A DNA stretch of 64,000 bases, from assembly GCF_000013885.1 (NCBI RefSeq), contig NC_007964.1, positions 4,326,001 to 4,390,000 of the forward strand. The letters run 5' to 3'. The notes beneath the pieces were generated by a model, which saw nothing but the letters and a program-made list of their open reading frames with translations, did not search any database and was not told where the DNA came from. The translations under genes and the position numbers were made by a program. This document shows, in pieces, positions 18,217 to 27,322 of the stretch. The first letter of the stretch is position 1. Each line of letters starts with the position of its first letter. This stretch comes from Nitrobacter hamburgensis X14. Lineage in GTDB: Bacteria > Pseudomonadota > Alphaproteobacteria > Rhizobiales > Xanthobacteraceae.

Positions 18217-19446
18217 TCACTGAAGGATATCTAACGAACCATGCCGGTAGATCCGCCCCCCTTTCATGACGAAGTCCACCCGCGCCGTAGCGGCGATATC
18301 TTCGAACGGATCTCCTGGCATGGCGACGATATCGGCCTGCTTGCCCGGCGCGATCGCACCGAGGTCGTCGCGCTGCAAAAGCTCTGCCGCGACGCTCGTG
18401 CCCGCCTTCAGCGCGCGCACATGGCAGAGGCCCGCTGCCACCATGGCCTGAAACTCGAGAACGCCTTCGCTAAACGGGAACATGCCGCAATCCGTTCCGT
18501 AGGCCACTTTTGCCTTACTCCGAGCGATGCGCTTCTGGGCCTCCTCAATCGCGGCCACGTCGCGGCGGAATTTCCAGACCGCGTGCTCAGGAAGCTTACC
18601 TGCTTTCAGAAGCGCCTTGTCCTCACGAGTCATTTGCATGGTGGGGACGAGAAATGCTCCCGCCTTTTCCGCCATCACGATGCCCTCGTCGTCAATGAGG
18701 TAACAGTGCTCGATACTGCGTGCGCCGGCTCGTAGTGCCTGCTTGCATCCCTCTGCGGCTCCGGTATGGACCGCCAAAGGTAGCCCGAGCTGCTGCGCGG
18801 TTTGTCCGAGAGCCAGCATTTCATCTTCAAACCAGGTCACTCGCGCCGGGTCGTCGCCGGCGCTCATATATCCGCCGGTGTTCATGGTCTTGATCCAGTT
18901 GGCGCTGAAGGCGTGCTCCATGCGGACCAGCTCGCGAATTTTCGCCGGCGAGTCGGCAACCCTGGAGAGTCCCATATGGCACCGGCACGGGAACATGCCT
19001 TGCATGTCGCCGTGACCCGCCGTTGCACTGATCATGTGAGGAGCAACGATCAGGCGCGGCCCCCGCGCCATTCCGCTGTCGATGGCGTCGCGCAGGTTGA
19101 TGGTCGGCCATTCCGGATCCAACGTGCCCATGTCGCGAAGCGTCGTGAAGCCGTAGCGCATGTATTGCTGGGCATGGTGGAGGCCTGCGAGCGCTTTGGC
19201 AGGCGAGCACTGCAACGTTTGCCGCGCCAGGTTCAAGCCGTCGACGCAGAGATGAACGTGAGTGTCGATGAAACCGGGAGACACCGTCCGATCATTTAGG
19301 TCGACGACTTTCGCGCCGCCCGGGCGACCGACAGAGCCCGATACTTCGATGATTTTGTCGTCTTCCAGCAGGATTTCCGTCGGCCCAAGTATCATGTCGC
19401 TTAGGCCGTCAAACAGCTTTCCGCACACGATGACTGATTTTGCCAT
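18217..19446 (-). CDS. Metal-dependent amidohydrolase (imidazolonepropionase / prolidase-like)
   Basis: The protein is 409 aa from MAKSVIVCGKLFDG, a start with GGAGA upstream. It shows the amidohydrolase superfamily layout: small beta domain, FIDTHVHLCVDG (HxH metal site, near residue 60), the histidines in LAVHTGAAEGC and ARSIEHCYLID, and the catalytic aspartate in AYGTDCGMFPFSEG. This subgroup includes imidazolonepropionase-like and Xaa-Pro/Xaa-Arg dipeptidase-like enzymes. It acts in the cytoplasm on an unknown amide. No partner genes are nearby. Confidence 0.85.
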   Translation of the reverse strand: MAKSVIVCGKLFDGLSDMILGPTEILLEDDKIIEVSGSVGRPGGAKVVDLNDRTVSPGFIDTHVHLCVDGLNLARQTLQCSPAKALAGLHHAQQYMRYGFTTLRDMGTLDPEWPTINLRDAIDSGMARGPRLIVAPHMISATAGHGDMQGMFPCRCHMGLSRVADSPAKIRELVRMEHAFSANWIKTMNTGGYMSAGDDPARVTWFEDEMLALGQTAQQLGLPLAVHTGAAEGCKQALRAGARSIEHCYLIDDEGIVMAEKAGAFLVPTMQMTREDKALLKAGKLPEHAVWKFRRDVAAIEEAQKRIARSKAKVAYGTDCGMFPFSEGVLEFQAMVAAGLCHVRALKAGTSVAAELLQRDDLGAIAPGKQADIVAMPGDPFEDIAATARVDFVMKGGRIYRHGSLDILQ

Positions 19447-19517
19447 TCTAGTCTCCGCGGGGCACCAGTTTCGCGGCAAGTGGCGTCAAACGTGCATCGT
19501 TCAGCGCACAGGGATAT

Positions 19518-20022
19518 CTAGAGCCTCTTATTGTCCTTTGAATCGATGTTCGCGGCCTTGTGATCGCGTGGCACGCTCATTTTAGCAACCGGAAGCCGCC
19601 AGCCACGTCTGATGGCCATGACGCGGAGCAGAAAGCACATCATCAACGCCACCGCCGTGACCGGGGCGACCGGTAGCTGCAGCACGTGGCCGACCACTTG
19701 CCCTCTCGGTCCGTTGCTGTCGCTTTGCTCGCAACCCGTCGCTACCTGGATCGGTAGCGCGTCCATGTCGGCACGCAGCATGACGATGGGTCCATCGCCA
19801 TTTCGGAGCAAACCTACGACGCCGGTTTTACTTACCAATACCGGTCGTTACCTCATAGCCCGCAGCCCGAAGCCGATCGGCTGCCAGGGCCGCCGTGCAC
19901 TTCTCCTGCATCGAGAGTTCAGAGGTGGGAGTGCACGTCTTTGTAAAGAGCCTCCAAATCAGGAAGCAGGCCATCAAGGTTACGTAACGCAGGATCGGAA
20001 GAAAGCGCCTGAGTCTTGGCCA
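19518..20022 (-). pseudogene. Chimeric M20 amidohydrolase / TRIC remnant
   Basis: Read on the minus strand from 20022, the sequence starts MAKTQALSSDPALRNLDGLL and has LALYKDVHSH-like and ADRLRAAGYEVTTGIGK segments of the M20 enzyme, with two frameshifts. It continues TGVVGLLRNGDGPIVMLRAD, then after VATGCEQSDSNG switches to VMAIRRGWRLPVAKMS, matching the C-terminus of the TRIC protein (FMAIRHGWRLPIAHLS). The middle of both genes is lost. It is a decayed paralogue of the 14514-16589 pair in the opposite orientation. Confidence 0.75.
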
Positions 20023-20306
20023 TGCGTCAAACCCTCCAGTTTACGGGTCGATTCGTTGCCGCCTAAATCAGACATAATTGGTGGCGCTTTAAATCGCAAA
20101 AGCTCACGCCGATTCCTTTGTGCCGCAAGTTATTTAAGACGTGTTCAAGCGAAGTTAATGTCCTGTCAGCACCAACAAGAGACTGTGGGCGTCACACTTA
20201 GCTGAAGCAAGACAGAACCCGTCAGGCCAGTAGATAGTTCTCACGCCGGGGCAAGTACCAACACCAACATCGATGTGCCGGCTTCCTTCAACGAATCAAA
20301 AACAAG

Positions 20307-20933
20307 CTACCCTCTCCGGGTCCTTTGTTCATCTTCCCTCGCCAACTTCATGAGTTGACGCTCATAGCGATGAAAGGCTCGCATGAGAAAGAACAACACG
20401 ACTGCAGCGATTGCAAGAAACGCGATCGCAAATCCGCCGGCGAGCTTGTTGACGCCGGCTCCCAATCCATATGCGCCAAATCCGAACAGAGATGCCCAAC
20501 AAATCGCACCTAGGCTGTTGAAAAGCAGAAACTGATTCCAGGCCATGCCGTTCGCGCCAGCCAAGATCGCGGCGAAAGCCCGCAGGAGCGCGACAAATCG
20601 TCCAAAGAAAACGAGCCAACCGCCATATCGACGGAACAAATATCGGGCAATGCTGACGCGGTCTTCAGTCAGATGTAGACGGTGGGTATAGCGCCGCACA
20701 AACCTCGGTCCGAAATAACGCCCTGCCCAATAGCCCAAATTATCTCCTGTGATCGCACCGGCGACTGCAGCAAAAACGACAGAAAAGATCGAAATATCGT
20801 GTCTCGTAGCAGCCAAGACTGCTCCTCCGATCAGGGTGGTTTCACCAGGCAATGGGATACCCGCGCTCTCAAGCGCGACAACGGCGAACACAAGCCAAGG
20901 CCCGTATTCCGCTAAGAGGCCGGCGATGCTCAA
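20307..20933 (-). CDS. DedA family membrane protein
   Basis: The family block LLAEYGPWLVFAVVALESAG, then IPLPGETTLIGGAVLA, GDNLGYWAGRYFG and VFFGRFVALLRAFAAILAG identifies a DedA/SNARE-associated protein of the inner membrane with about five hydrophobic segments. The catalytic-type FxGR motif (FFGRFVALLR) is intact. DedA proteins are lipid scramblase or transporter-like and support envelope homeostasis. I prefer the TTG start at 20931-20933, which follows GAAGGA by nine bases and gives the usual N-terminus; the frame is open further upstream. Confidence 0.85.
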   Translation of the reverse strand: MSIAGLLAEYGPWLVFAVVALESAGIPLPGETTLIGGAVLAATRHDISIFSVVFAAVAGAITGDNLGYWAGRYFGPRFVRRYTHRLHLTEDRVSIARYLFRRYGGWLVFFGRFVALLRAFAAILAGANGMAWNQFLLFNSLGAICWASLFGFGAYGLGAGVNKLAGGFAIAFLAIAAVVLFFLMRAFHRYERQLMKLAREDEQRTRRG

Positions 20934-21084
20934 ACAAACAGGTCCTTCGGTTTTAAGAGGGAACGACGACGCCTGGTAGCAAGTTAAATGTTCGGCCGAG
21001 CCCGTCCAATGTAAACTACTACCCGCGAGGTCGACTCCAGACAATCCGGTTCCCAACCAACTCGCTGCGAGTCGAACCCTGGGA

Positions 21085-21230
21085 CGCGTTCTTCATCAGC
21101 GTGCAGTTGCCGGACGGTGCGTCGCACAATCGTACATCCGACGTCGTCCGCCAAGTGGAACTCGCAACCGTGCCGCAGGTCCGCGACACGGTCTCCGTCA
21201 TTGGCCGCAACTTTGATTCGTGTCAGGCAC
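21085..21230 (+). pseudogene. RND multidrug efflux pump fragment
   Basis: The frame reads FFISVQLPDGASHNRTSDVV, then RQVELATVPQVRDTVSVIGR. This is the periplasmic porter-domain segment of HAE1/AcrB-type pumps (FVxVQLPxGASxxRTxxV). Fewer than 50 residues of a roughly 1050-aa protein remain. Confidence 0.6.
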
Positions 21231-21453
21231 GCTACGAGCACAGAAGGATTTCACAGTGGCCGGCCTGCGCGATATCACGTTACAACTCAATCATCTCGCA
21301 ATCCTCCGACTGACGGATTCAATTCACGCGAATGTGAGAACATCTATGCGCTGAGGATTACCTGTATACGAGTTAGATAGCTCGTCCCATCGGAGCAGCC
21401 GCTTCGCCTGCTGTTGGCGGTCTGCGTACCTGAATTTCAGGCGGGAGACTCAA

Positions 21454-22026
21454 GTGACCACACATCAGGTAGGCTACCTTATTGGCAGTCTTGCCAAACA
21501 CTCCATCAACCGCAAGCTCGCGCAAGCGCTCGTGCAACTTGCTCCGCCGCAACTCCAGATGCGGGAAATCTCGTTCAAGGATCTTCCGCTGTACAGTTAC
21601 GACTATGACGCCGATTACCCAGCCGTTGCGCGGACGTTCAAGGAAGCCATCGCATCGGTCGACGCGATCCTCTTTGTCACGCCCGAATATAATCGATCGA
21701 TCCCAGGTGGATTGAAGAACGCCATCGACTGGGCCAGCCGCCCTTATGGAAAGAATTCATTTTCTCGCAAACCCTCAGCGGTGATTGGCACATCGCCGGG
21801 CTCGATCGGAACCGCCGTCGCCCAGCAGAGCTTGCGCAGCGTGCTGAGTTTTTGCGATTCGCCTCAGATGAACGCCCCGGAAGCATATATCCAGTTTTCG
21901 ACGGGCCTGATCACCGATGACGGGGAAGTCACCGTTGGATCCACGCAGGAATTCCTGCGCAACTACATGTCTGAATTCGCCACCTTCATCGCCCGCGTGC
22001 TGCAGGTTCTGCCCCGAGATGCCTGA
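21454..22026 (+). CDS. NADPH-dependent FMN reductase
   Basis: The 190-aa flavodoxin-fold protein has the FMN phosphate loop near the start (IGSLAKHSINRKLAQAL) and the signature FVTPEYNRSIPGGLKNAIDW at about residues 73-92. This is the ChrR/azoreductase/quinone reductase family, which passes electrons from NAD(P)H through FMN to quinones, chromate or azo dyes. It starts at GTG 21454 with GGGAGA upstream. The dioxygenase 115 bp downstream points the same way. Confidence 0.85.
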   Translation: MTTHQVGYLIGSLAKHSINRKLAQALVQLAPPQLQMREISFKDLPLYSYDYDADYPAVARTFKEAIASVDAILFVTPEYNRSIPGGLKNAIDWASRPYGKNSFSRKPSAVIGTSPGSIGTAVAQQSLRSVLSFCDSPQMNAPEAYIQFSTGLITDDGEVTVGSTQEFLRNYMSEFATFIARVLQVLPRDA

Positions 22027-22141
22027 CATTCTCCTACAGGTCTCGAGGGGGTGCTTGCTCAATGCCATTGAAGGAAAGCCACAACAATCATTAACACTAT
22101 GGCGAATGTTGAGATACGAGATTAGCGCTTGAGGAGCCGAG

Positions 22142-22993
22142 ATGAGCAAAATGCCTGTTCTGTTCATCGGACATGGAAGTCCGATGAACACGCTTGAACG
22201 GAATGGCTTCACCGAGGCTTGGCGGGCGTTCGGGCAGCATCTTCCCCGACCGAGGGCGCTACTCGTCGTTTCCGCGCATTGGCTCTTCGGCGCCACAGCC
22301 GTGACGGCAATGCCCAGGCCGAGAACGATTCACGACTTTTACGGCTTCCCGTGGCAGCTCTCCGAGTTCGATTACCCGGCCCTTGGCGCCCCCGATCTGG
22401 CGCATGAGATCGTCGAACTGGTCAAGCCTAACTGGGTCGGGCTTGATCGCGATCAATGGGGGCTCGATCATGGCACATGGTCCGTGCTGGCGCACGTCTA
22501 TCCAGACGCGGATATTCCCGTGGTGCAGCTCTCGATCAACGCGCTGAAGTCCCTCGACTACCATCTCGACCTTGCGGCAAAACTCGATGCGCTCAGAAGC
22601 CGAGGTATCATGATCGTCGCCAGCGGGAACGTCGTTCACAACCTCCAACGGCTTCAATGGGACCAGCAAAACTTGGCGTATGACTGGGCCGAACGGTTCG
22701 ACGACGCCGTCGTCGAACAACTCGGGCGCGAGCCGGGCGATGTCCTGCGTTTGCTCGAACACCGCGACTATAAACTGGCGGTGCCCACGCCTGATCATTT
22801 CATCCCATTGCTCTATCTCGCCGGTCTGGCGGCTGCAGACAAGATAAAGCCAGAGCCGTTGGTACGAGGTTATTCCATGGGGTCGATCTCTATGACCTGC
22901 TTCGGGCTGGGGGCGGAAATAGAACTGCGCAAGGATGCAACCTGCGCGGCCAAACTTCCCCCCGAAGTACCGCCCGACCAGACGAATATGTGA
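22142..22993 (+). CDS. ygiD: 4,5-DOPA extradiol dioxygenase family (YgiD-like)
   Basis: This 283-aa class III extradiol ring-cleavage dioxygenase has the metal-ligand histidines in FIGHGSPMN, the catalytic SAHW, LDHGTWS, SGNVVHNL and PTPDHFIPLLYL. The family opens catechol rings such as L-DOPA using a divalent metal. Length is that of YgiD/LigB-domain proteins. With the preceding FMN reductase it could form a small aromatic or quinone detoxification unit, which is inference. Confidence 0.85.
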   Translation: MSKMPVLFIGHGSPMNTLERNGFTEAWRAFGQHLPRPRALLVVSAHWLFGATAVTAMPRPRTIHDFYGFPWQLSEFDYPALGAPDLAHEIVELVKPNWVGLDRDQWGLDHGTWSVLAHVYPDADIPVVQLSINALKSLDYHLDLAAKLDALRSRGIMIVASGNVVHNLQRLQWDQQNLAYDWAERFDDAVVEQLGREPGDVLRLLEHRDYKLAVPTPDHFIPLLYLAGLAAADKIKPEPLVRGYSMGSISMTCFGLGAEIELRKDATCAAKLPPEVPPDQTNM

Positions 22994-23268
22994 TCGAGAC
23001 CGCTTGCGCCGGGCGGGGTCGTCGCGCAATCGCAAGCAGCCGTCGAAGCGCACTGGCGAGGCAAGGGCCGGCCGTTCAGATCGGTTGGCAAAAGCCGCGT
23101 ACAGGCGCACGCAACCCGTGAACGGGCGTCATCTGTCTAGCAGTCGTCCGTCATTATTCGATTCTGCTTTCCGGAGGGACGATATCCGGGAAGACGAATT
23201 GATGCTCTCCACCGTTCTTGAGCAGCATCGCTTAATCGGCGTAAATCCTCCGCCCGCATCGTTGCAGG

Positions 23269-23345
23269 GTAAGCGGCGCTTTCAGGCCACGGCTCGGAGG
23301 TCTTGCGTTCGATAGGCCCACGGCAGCAGCTGATCGATGTCGCTT
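23269..23345 (-). pseudogene. IS66 TnpC C-terminus and right end remnant
   Basis: On the minus strand the codons IDQLLPWAYRTQDLRAVA and stop match the last residues of IS66 transposases. The inverted-repeat end GTAAGCGGCGCT lies at 23269. The rest of the element is gone. Confidence 0.65.
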
Positions 23346-23519
23346 CAAATCTGATGTCATGGACAGACTGATCCTTCGATTGCAGATCGCGCGACGACGT
23401 GGCTTACCCCGTGAGGGGGTCTCAATGACCGGCCGGCGTATCGGTTCTCGCGCCACTAACGCCGCACTGACACCGCCTCCGATCCGGGGTAGGATGGAGA
23501 GAGATGAAAGCGGCGGCGA

Positions 23520-23615
23520 CTAAAGTGCCACCTTCCAAACAAGGACCCCGCAAATAAACGCCAAGATGATTCCCCATCCAACATAGTAAGGCGTGTGATT
23601 TGCTGGTTTTGACAT
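23520..23615 (-). CDS. Tiny single-span membrane protein (31 aa)
   Basis: ATG at 23613-23615 follows a good GAGGTGAG site and opens MSKPANHTPYYVGWG followed by IILAFICGVLVWKVAL and a stop. The layout (short polar head, one helix, basic end) is that of a small inner-membrane peptide. No family is recognised. It survives in a debris region, which argues for recent function. Confidence 0.5.
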   Translation of the reverse strand: MSKPANHTPYYVGWGIILAFICGVLVWKVAL

Positions 23616-23649
23616 CTCACCTCTTTCCTATTTTGTTTCCTATCCTGAG

Positions 23650-23952
23650 GTGAATATGGCCTTTTATCGTGTAAATTGGATGAGACAAAAGGTCTCCTTT
23701 ATGTCCGTGCAAACCCCCTCAAAGTGGTGCAAGAACCCTGCTTGGGGCTCTCTGCATATCGTACTGGACGACGGCAACGTTGATGACGCCAGCGTTTCTT
23801 TCTGTCAGAAATTGGCGCTCAACAATGGCGATGTTGATGGGATCGGGCTTGCGGATGCACTTGCCGCGATGTCTCGTAGCCAGCGACTAAAACTGCCGGG
23901 CCGCATTGGCTTTGTGGCAGAGCATGGGTCGAGAGACCAGAGACCGGCCTAG
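23650..23952 (+). CDS. Small hypothetical protein
   Basis: The 100-aa frame contains the acidic core WGSLHIVLDDGNVDDASVSF, then CQKLALNNGDVDGIGLADAL and SRSQRLKLPGRIG, which resembles short conserved proteins of mobile DNA in Rhizobiales. The real start may be the internal ATG at 23701. Function is unknown. Confidence 0.5.
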   Translation: MNMAFYRVNWMRQKVSFMSVQTPSKWCKNPAWGSLHIVLDDGNVDDASVSFCQKLALNNGDVDGIGLADALAAMSRSQRLKLPGRIGFVAEHGSRDQRPA

Positions 23953-23969
23953 ACCGGAGAAGTGAAGCG

Positions 23970-24128
23970 GGTCCATCCGAAGGCAATGCAGTCCTAACGA
24001 CGGCAGAAGAACACGATGTCTGGATGCAAGCGTCGTGGGATGAGGCGAAGATGCTGCAACGTCCGATGCCGGGCGGATCGCTCAGGATTGTCGCCACCGG
24101 TAAACGGCAGGACGGTGAAGCCGCCTAG
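23970..24128 (+). pseudogene. SRAP (YedK-like) C-terminal fragment
   Basis: After a shift near 23990 the frame gives TTAEEHDVWMQASWDEAKML, then QRPMPGGSLRIVATG and a stop at 24126-24128. This is the end of the SOS-response-associated peptidase family. A second such fragment is at 47362 and a full gene at 54350. Confidence 0.65.
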
Positions 24129-24368
24129 GCTTTTGGATCTGGGATCACGAGACCGTCGAGCTCGTGAGCCGCCCGAACCATCAAGACCTTCGCGGCTTGC
24201 CTGCCAGAATTTTTGGCCTGCGGGAACATCTTCGGCCACATCCGCTTGAATCGCGGTCCCGTCTCGTTGTCGGGACTCAAAAGGCGGAGGCTTCGGCGTT
24301 CCGCTACCCAGCCGGTCCGGGGCCGTCGACCTTGCGATGCACAGGTCCTTTTCAGGAAGGAGCCTAGC

Positions 24369-24590
24369 ATGATCAAACAAGACTTTGACCGACGCGCCCT
24401 CGCAAATATGGAAGTTGCGCTTGAGCGCGCATGCGCAAATATTCCGAATGGTGAAAAGCATAGAGCACGAAAGCGCATTGCCAATCGCATTATAAGATGT
24501 GCCGGGAAGGGTGTCCGAACACTCGAGGCACTGTCGGAAGCTGGACGTCTTGCAGCGATGGAAATTCACGACCGAACCTTTGCCGAATAA
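24369..24590 (+). CDS. Small conserved helical protein
   Basis: The 73-aa protein begins MIKQDFDRRALANMEVALER after an excellent AGGAAGGAG site, and continues with a single cysteine, arginine-rich helices (EKHRARKRIANRIIRCAGKG) and EALSEAGRLAAMEI. Similar short orphan proteins occur in rhizobia. Function is unknown; the basic helix could bind nucleic acid. Confidence 0.7.
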   Translation: MIKQDFDRRALANMEVALERACANIPNGEKHRARKRIANRIIRCAGKGVRTLEALSEAGRLAAMEIHDRTFAE

Positions 24591-24639
24591 TCGCCGCGCC
24601 GCGCTCCCCTCGGATCCACAATCTGAAACCCCGCAATGG

Positions 24640-24790
24640 ATCTGGGATGCAGCCGGGTTTTGCCGCCTCCACTGTTCGCATCCATCACCAGCCAGACCTT
24701 GCCGCTGATATGGCGCTTGAGCACCATGACGTGCCCATGCCGAGCGGCCGCCATCCCCGGCGCTGCTAACGCCCTTGGGAAGCGCAGCCA
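24640..24790 (-). pseudogene. CHAP-like amidase C-terminal fragment
   Basis: The minus-strand codons HGHVMVLKRHISGKVWLVMD, then ANSGGGKTRLHPRSIAGFQI and VDPRG resemble the end of CHAP-domain peptidoglycan amidases, which place a His before 'V' and an 'NSG' loop. The catalytic cysteine half is missing. The call is tentative. Confidence 0.35.
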
Positions 24791-24856
24791 GTTCGCCGCC
24801 AGATTGAGCGACGGGATGATCTTGCGAGAGCGACGCTCCGCAACCGCAGTAGCGAC

Positions 24857-24893
24857 GCGATCATCGGCCACTCGCTGGCCCAGGCGCGCGGTC
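24857..24893 (+). repeat. 37-bp fragment identical to the IS4 gene at 28505
   Basis: The bases from CGATCATCGGCCACTCGCTG through GCGCGGTCT are the same as those starting near 28505 in the IS4 transposase. This sliver joins the CHAP-like fragment to the integrase and replaces the integrase N-terminus. Confidence 0.75.
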
Positions 24894-24894
24894 T

Positions 24895-26218
24895 TCCTCA
24901 GCGTGCGTGCAGCACGCGACAAAGCGGCTACTCTCTACGGCGCCATCGCCAACGGCTACGATCCTCAGATGCAGCCGTCGGCGCCCGCGCCGGATCCCTC
25001 GCCGGCTCCGAAGGGGTGGACCTGGAACGAGCTGGCAAAACGCTTCCAGGCAACGCTGAAGGAAATCCGCGTCACTAAAACCGGCAGGATCAAGCACCCA
25101 CGGCGCGGAACGCAGGACGATGTGCGGCTCGCGTTCGCCAGACCATCGATCGCGGCGCTCGGGCCGACTAGGCTCGCCGATTTGAAGCCTATCGATCTCA
25201 TCGTCGCTAACCGGGCGATCGAAAGCCACCGCATGCGCTGCAAAGCCTTGGCATACGTGCAGAGTGCGCTGAACTGGGCGCTCTCGCAGTATCCGGACGA
25301 AGCGGGACTCCTCGAGATTCGTCACCCCTGGTGGATGGACATTGAGCCGGCGGCCATGTCGGGCGAAGAGGCTCAAGCGCAACAAGTTCGGAAGCAAACA
25401 CTGGCGCAGCGCAAAGCAGAGCTCGGCGTCGATTATCTCGGCGAGATATTGGTACGCCATGAGGAATACTGCGCCGGCCGGACGACAGAAGAGAAAGTGT
25501 CACCGGGAGTTCGTTTCGGCTTCTGGTGGCTCATGTTTACCGGCAACCGCCGCTTTAGCGTGACGGCACTTGAGCGCGAACGGCTGATGCAGGTTGACGA
25601 GTTCGGCCGAGACCGCTGGGGCCGCGCCGCGTGGCCGGAGTGGATGATCAAAGGCGGCGCGGAGTTTTGGCTGCCGTTGCCAGAAGAGGTGCTGCAGATC
25701 GCAAACGGTGCGATCGAAGACTACTCGGTCTTAGTCCGGAGAACTCATGGTCGCGTTTGGCCGACTAGATGGGTTTTCGCGAGTACTCGGCGAGTACCGC
25801 GACCCGTGACTACGAGCCCGTCGAGGTGCTCACGGCCTTGCCGCCGCCGGACGTCGCGGTGTACCCGAACTCACTCAATCAGCACGTGCGCGCAATGCGC
25901 GGCGAAAAGAAGCGCTTGGACGGTAGCTATCCTGACAACGTTCTGGCGGGCCTGCCGTATTACAGTCCCCACCTCACACGGACAGTAATTACTAACGCGC
26001 TGGACCGGATACCTTCCGTGCCGAAGAGCGGCATCTCGGCGATGCTTGCGCACGCTGGAAACAAGACAAACGATAGTCTGGCGCGCACGACGCGCGAGTT
26101 CTACCACACGAACCAGAGAATGGCCGAGAAAGCCGATGCCATGTCGGCTTGGCGCGACTCCCTCCTGAATGCCTACGTCAAAGCCGGCGGGAAGCCGCCT
26201 CGACCTGCTGGAAGGTGA
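24895..26218 (+). pseudogene. Tyrosine recombinase / integrase, N-truncated and frameshifted
   Basis: The first frame gives ARDKAATLYGAIANGYDPQM (integrase arm-binding domain), then a core-binding region (LAYVQSALNWALSQYP) and the start of the catalytic domain (FWWLMFTGNRRFSVTALERE, with the R of the active site). Near 25775 the frame shifts to the second part ending FREYSASTATRDYEPV to EFYHTNQRMAEKADAMSAWR, which has the likely nucleophile tyrosine. The N-terminal codons are replaced by an IS4 sliver. It probably mobilised part of the left region once. Confidence 0.7.
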
Positions 26219-26345
26219 CGAAGAGCGGACCGCGACGACGTCCCTACTACTCAAACTTGGTTCAAAGTTCGTGCCCCTATTCTGAATGGCGCGCCAATCC
26301 CGGCACCCAGAAGGCAATCAAAGGTCCGATAGAGCGGCGCTTCCG

Positions 26346-26600
26346 GTGAGCGTCTACCAGCGCATACTCCGCGCCGCCGACTTGTCCTGCAGATACTGGG
26401 TCGCGCTCGAGGAGAAGAAGTGTACGGGCGAGAACTTCCACAGGCTGAGGAAGTTCTGCGACGAGCGCGAGCTATCGCTCTAGAAGCACGGGCACTCGGT
26501 GATGCGGGAGAACACGTTCTATCAGGTGTTCCTGTTCGCCGTAGAGGAGCACGCCGAGATATTCCGCAAGGAGTTCGGCGGCGAGCGGATGCATCCTTCG
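26346..26600 (+). pseudogene. Unknown small protein interrupted by an in-frame TAG
   Basis: One frame gives VSVYQRILRAADLSCRYWVA, then FHRLRKFCDERELSL, a TAG at 26481-26483, and continues KHGHSVMRENTFYQVFLFAV and EEHAEIFRKEFGGERMH. Both sides look like one coding sequence. No family is recognised. Confidence 0.35.
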
Positions 26601-26715
26601 AGAGAAGGGCAAAGGAACGCGCTGGGCGCAGTGGAACAGGGGCTCTTACAAAGCGCGGTGATGGGAACATTCGGCGCGCGTGCCGCGTTTTTCCTTCCCA
26701 ATGAAGGAGCATTGC

Positions 26716-27093
26716 ATGGCCACCGAAGCGAGAGAGAGCAGCACACTGATCGGCAGCGACAAGGTTGCGGGCACCGCTGTGTACGGCCCCGACGACAAGG
26801 AGATCGGAACGATTGAGCGCGTCATGATCGAGAAGACGAGCGGGCGGGTGTCCTACGCAGTCCTGGGCTTCGGCGGATTCCTCGGGATCGGCAATGACCA
26901 CTATCCGCTTCCCTGGAACGCCCTGAAATACGATACCCGCGTCAGCGGCTACCGCATCGGCATCACCGCAGACCAGCTCAACGGCGCGCCGAAGTACGCA
27001 GCCGAGAGCAGCTGGGATTGGGAAGAGCCCGGGCGCTCCAAGTCGGTCGACGACTATTACGGCTCCCGCATTACCCATTCGGCCCTCGAATAG
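26716..27093 (+). CDS. PRC-barrel domain protein
   Basis: The 125-aa protein starts MATEARESSTLIGSDKVAGT after AATGAAGGAGC. The PRC-barrel motif AVYGPDDKEIGTIERVMIEK and the family's VLGFGGFLGIGNDHYPLPWN follow. PRC-barrel proteins are small beta-barrel adaptors in stress response, RNA processing or photosynthetic assembly. Its composition and isolation suggest a general stress protein. Confidence 0.85.
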   Translation: MATEARESSTLIGSDKVAGTAVYGPDDKEIGTIERVMIEKTSGRVSYAVLGFGGFLGIGNDHYPLPWNALKYDTRVSGYRIGITADQLNGAPKYAAESSWDWEEPGRSKSVDDYYGSRITHSALE

Positions 27094-27157
27094 GGAACGA
27101 ACGACGTAGGCTGCGCGAAGACCTCGCAGCCCCCCGCACGGCCCTGCCGTCTCCCCC

Positions 27158-27177
27158 GCGGCGCGATCTCGCGCCGC
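27158..27177. repeat. Perfect 9-bp inverted repeat downstream of the PRC-barrel gene
   Basis: GCGGCGCGA-tc-TCGCGCCGC forms a strong GC hairpin 64 bp after the stop codon. It could act as a transcript end, but no T tract follows. Nothing else is recognised between 27094 and 27322. Confidence 0.4.
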
Positions 27178-27322
27178 ATAATAATGGACAGTCGGCCACG
27201 CTGGAATTCCGCCGGCAACATCCGGCCCAAGCCGAAGTGGAAGAACTGCTTCTCGCCCGTCCCTCTGCCGCGACCGAAATGGCATCGAGCGTTTAACTCA
27301 TTGAATAGAGCGGACTTGGTTC

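Noticed and set aside
24125..24490. 121-codon minus-strand frame as a whole gene
   Set aside because: Its last 45 codons look protein-like, but the first part is antisense to the well-supported gene at 24369; at most a fragment, with no family recognised.
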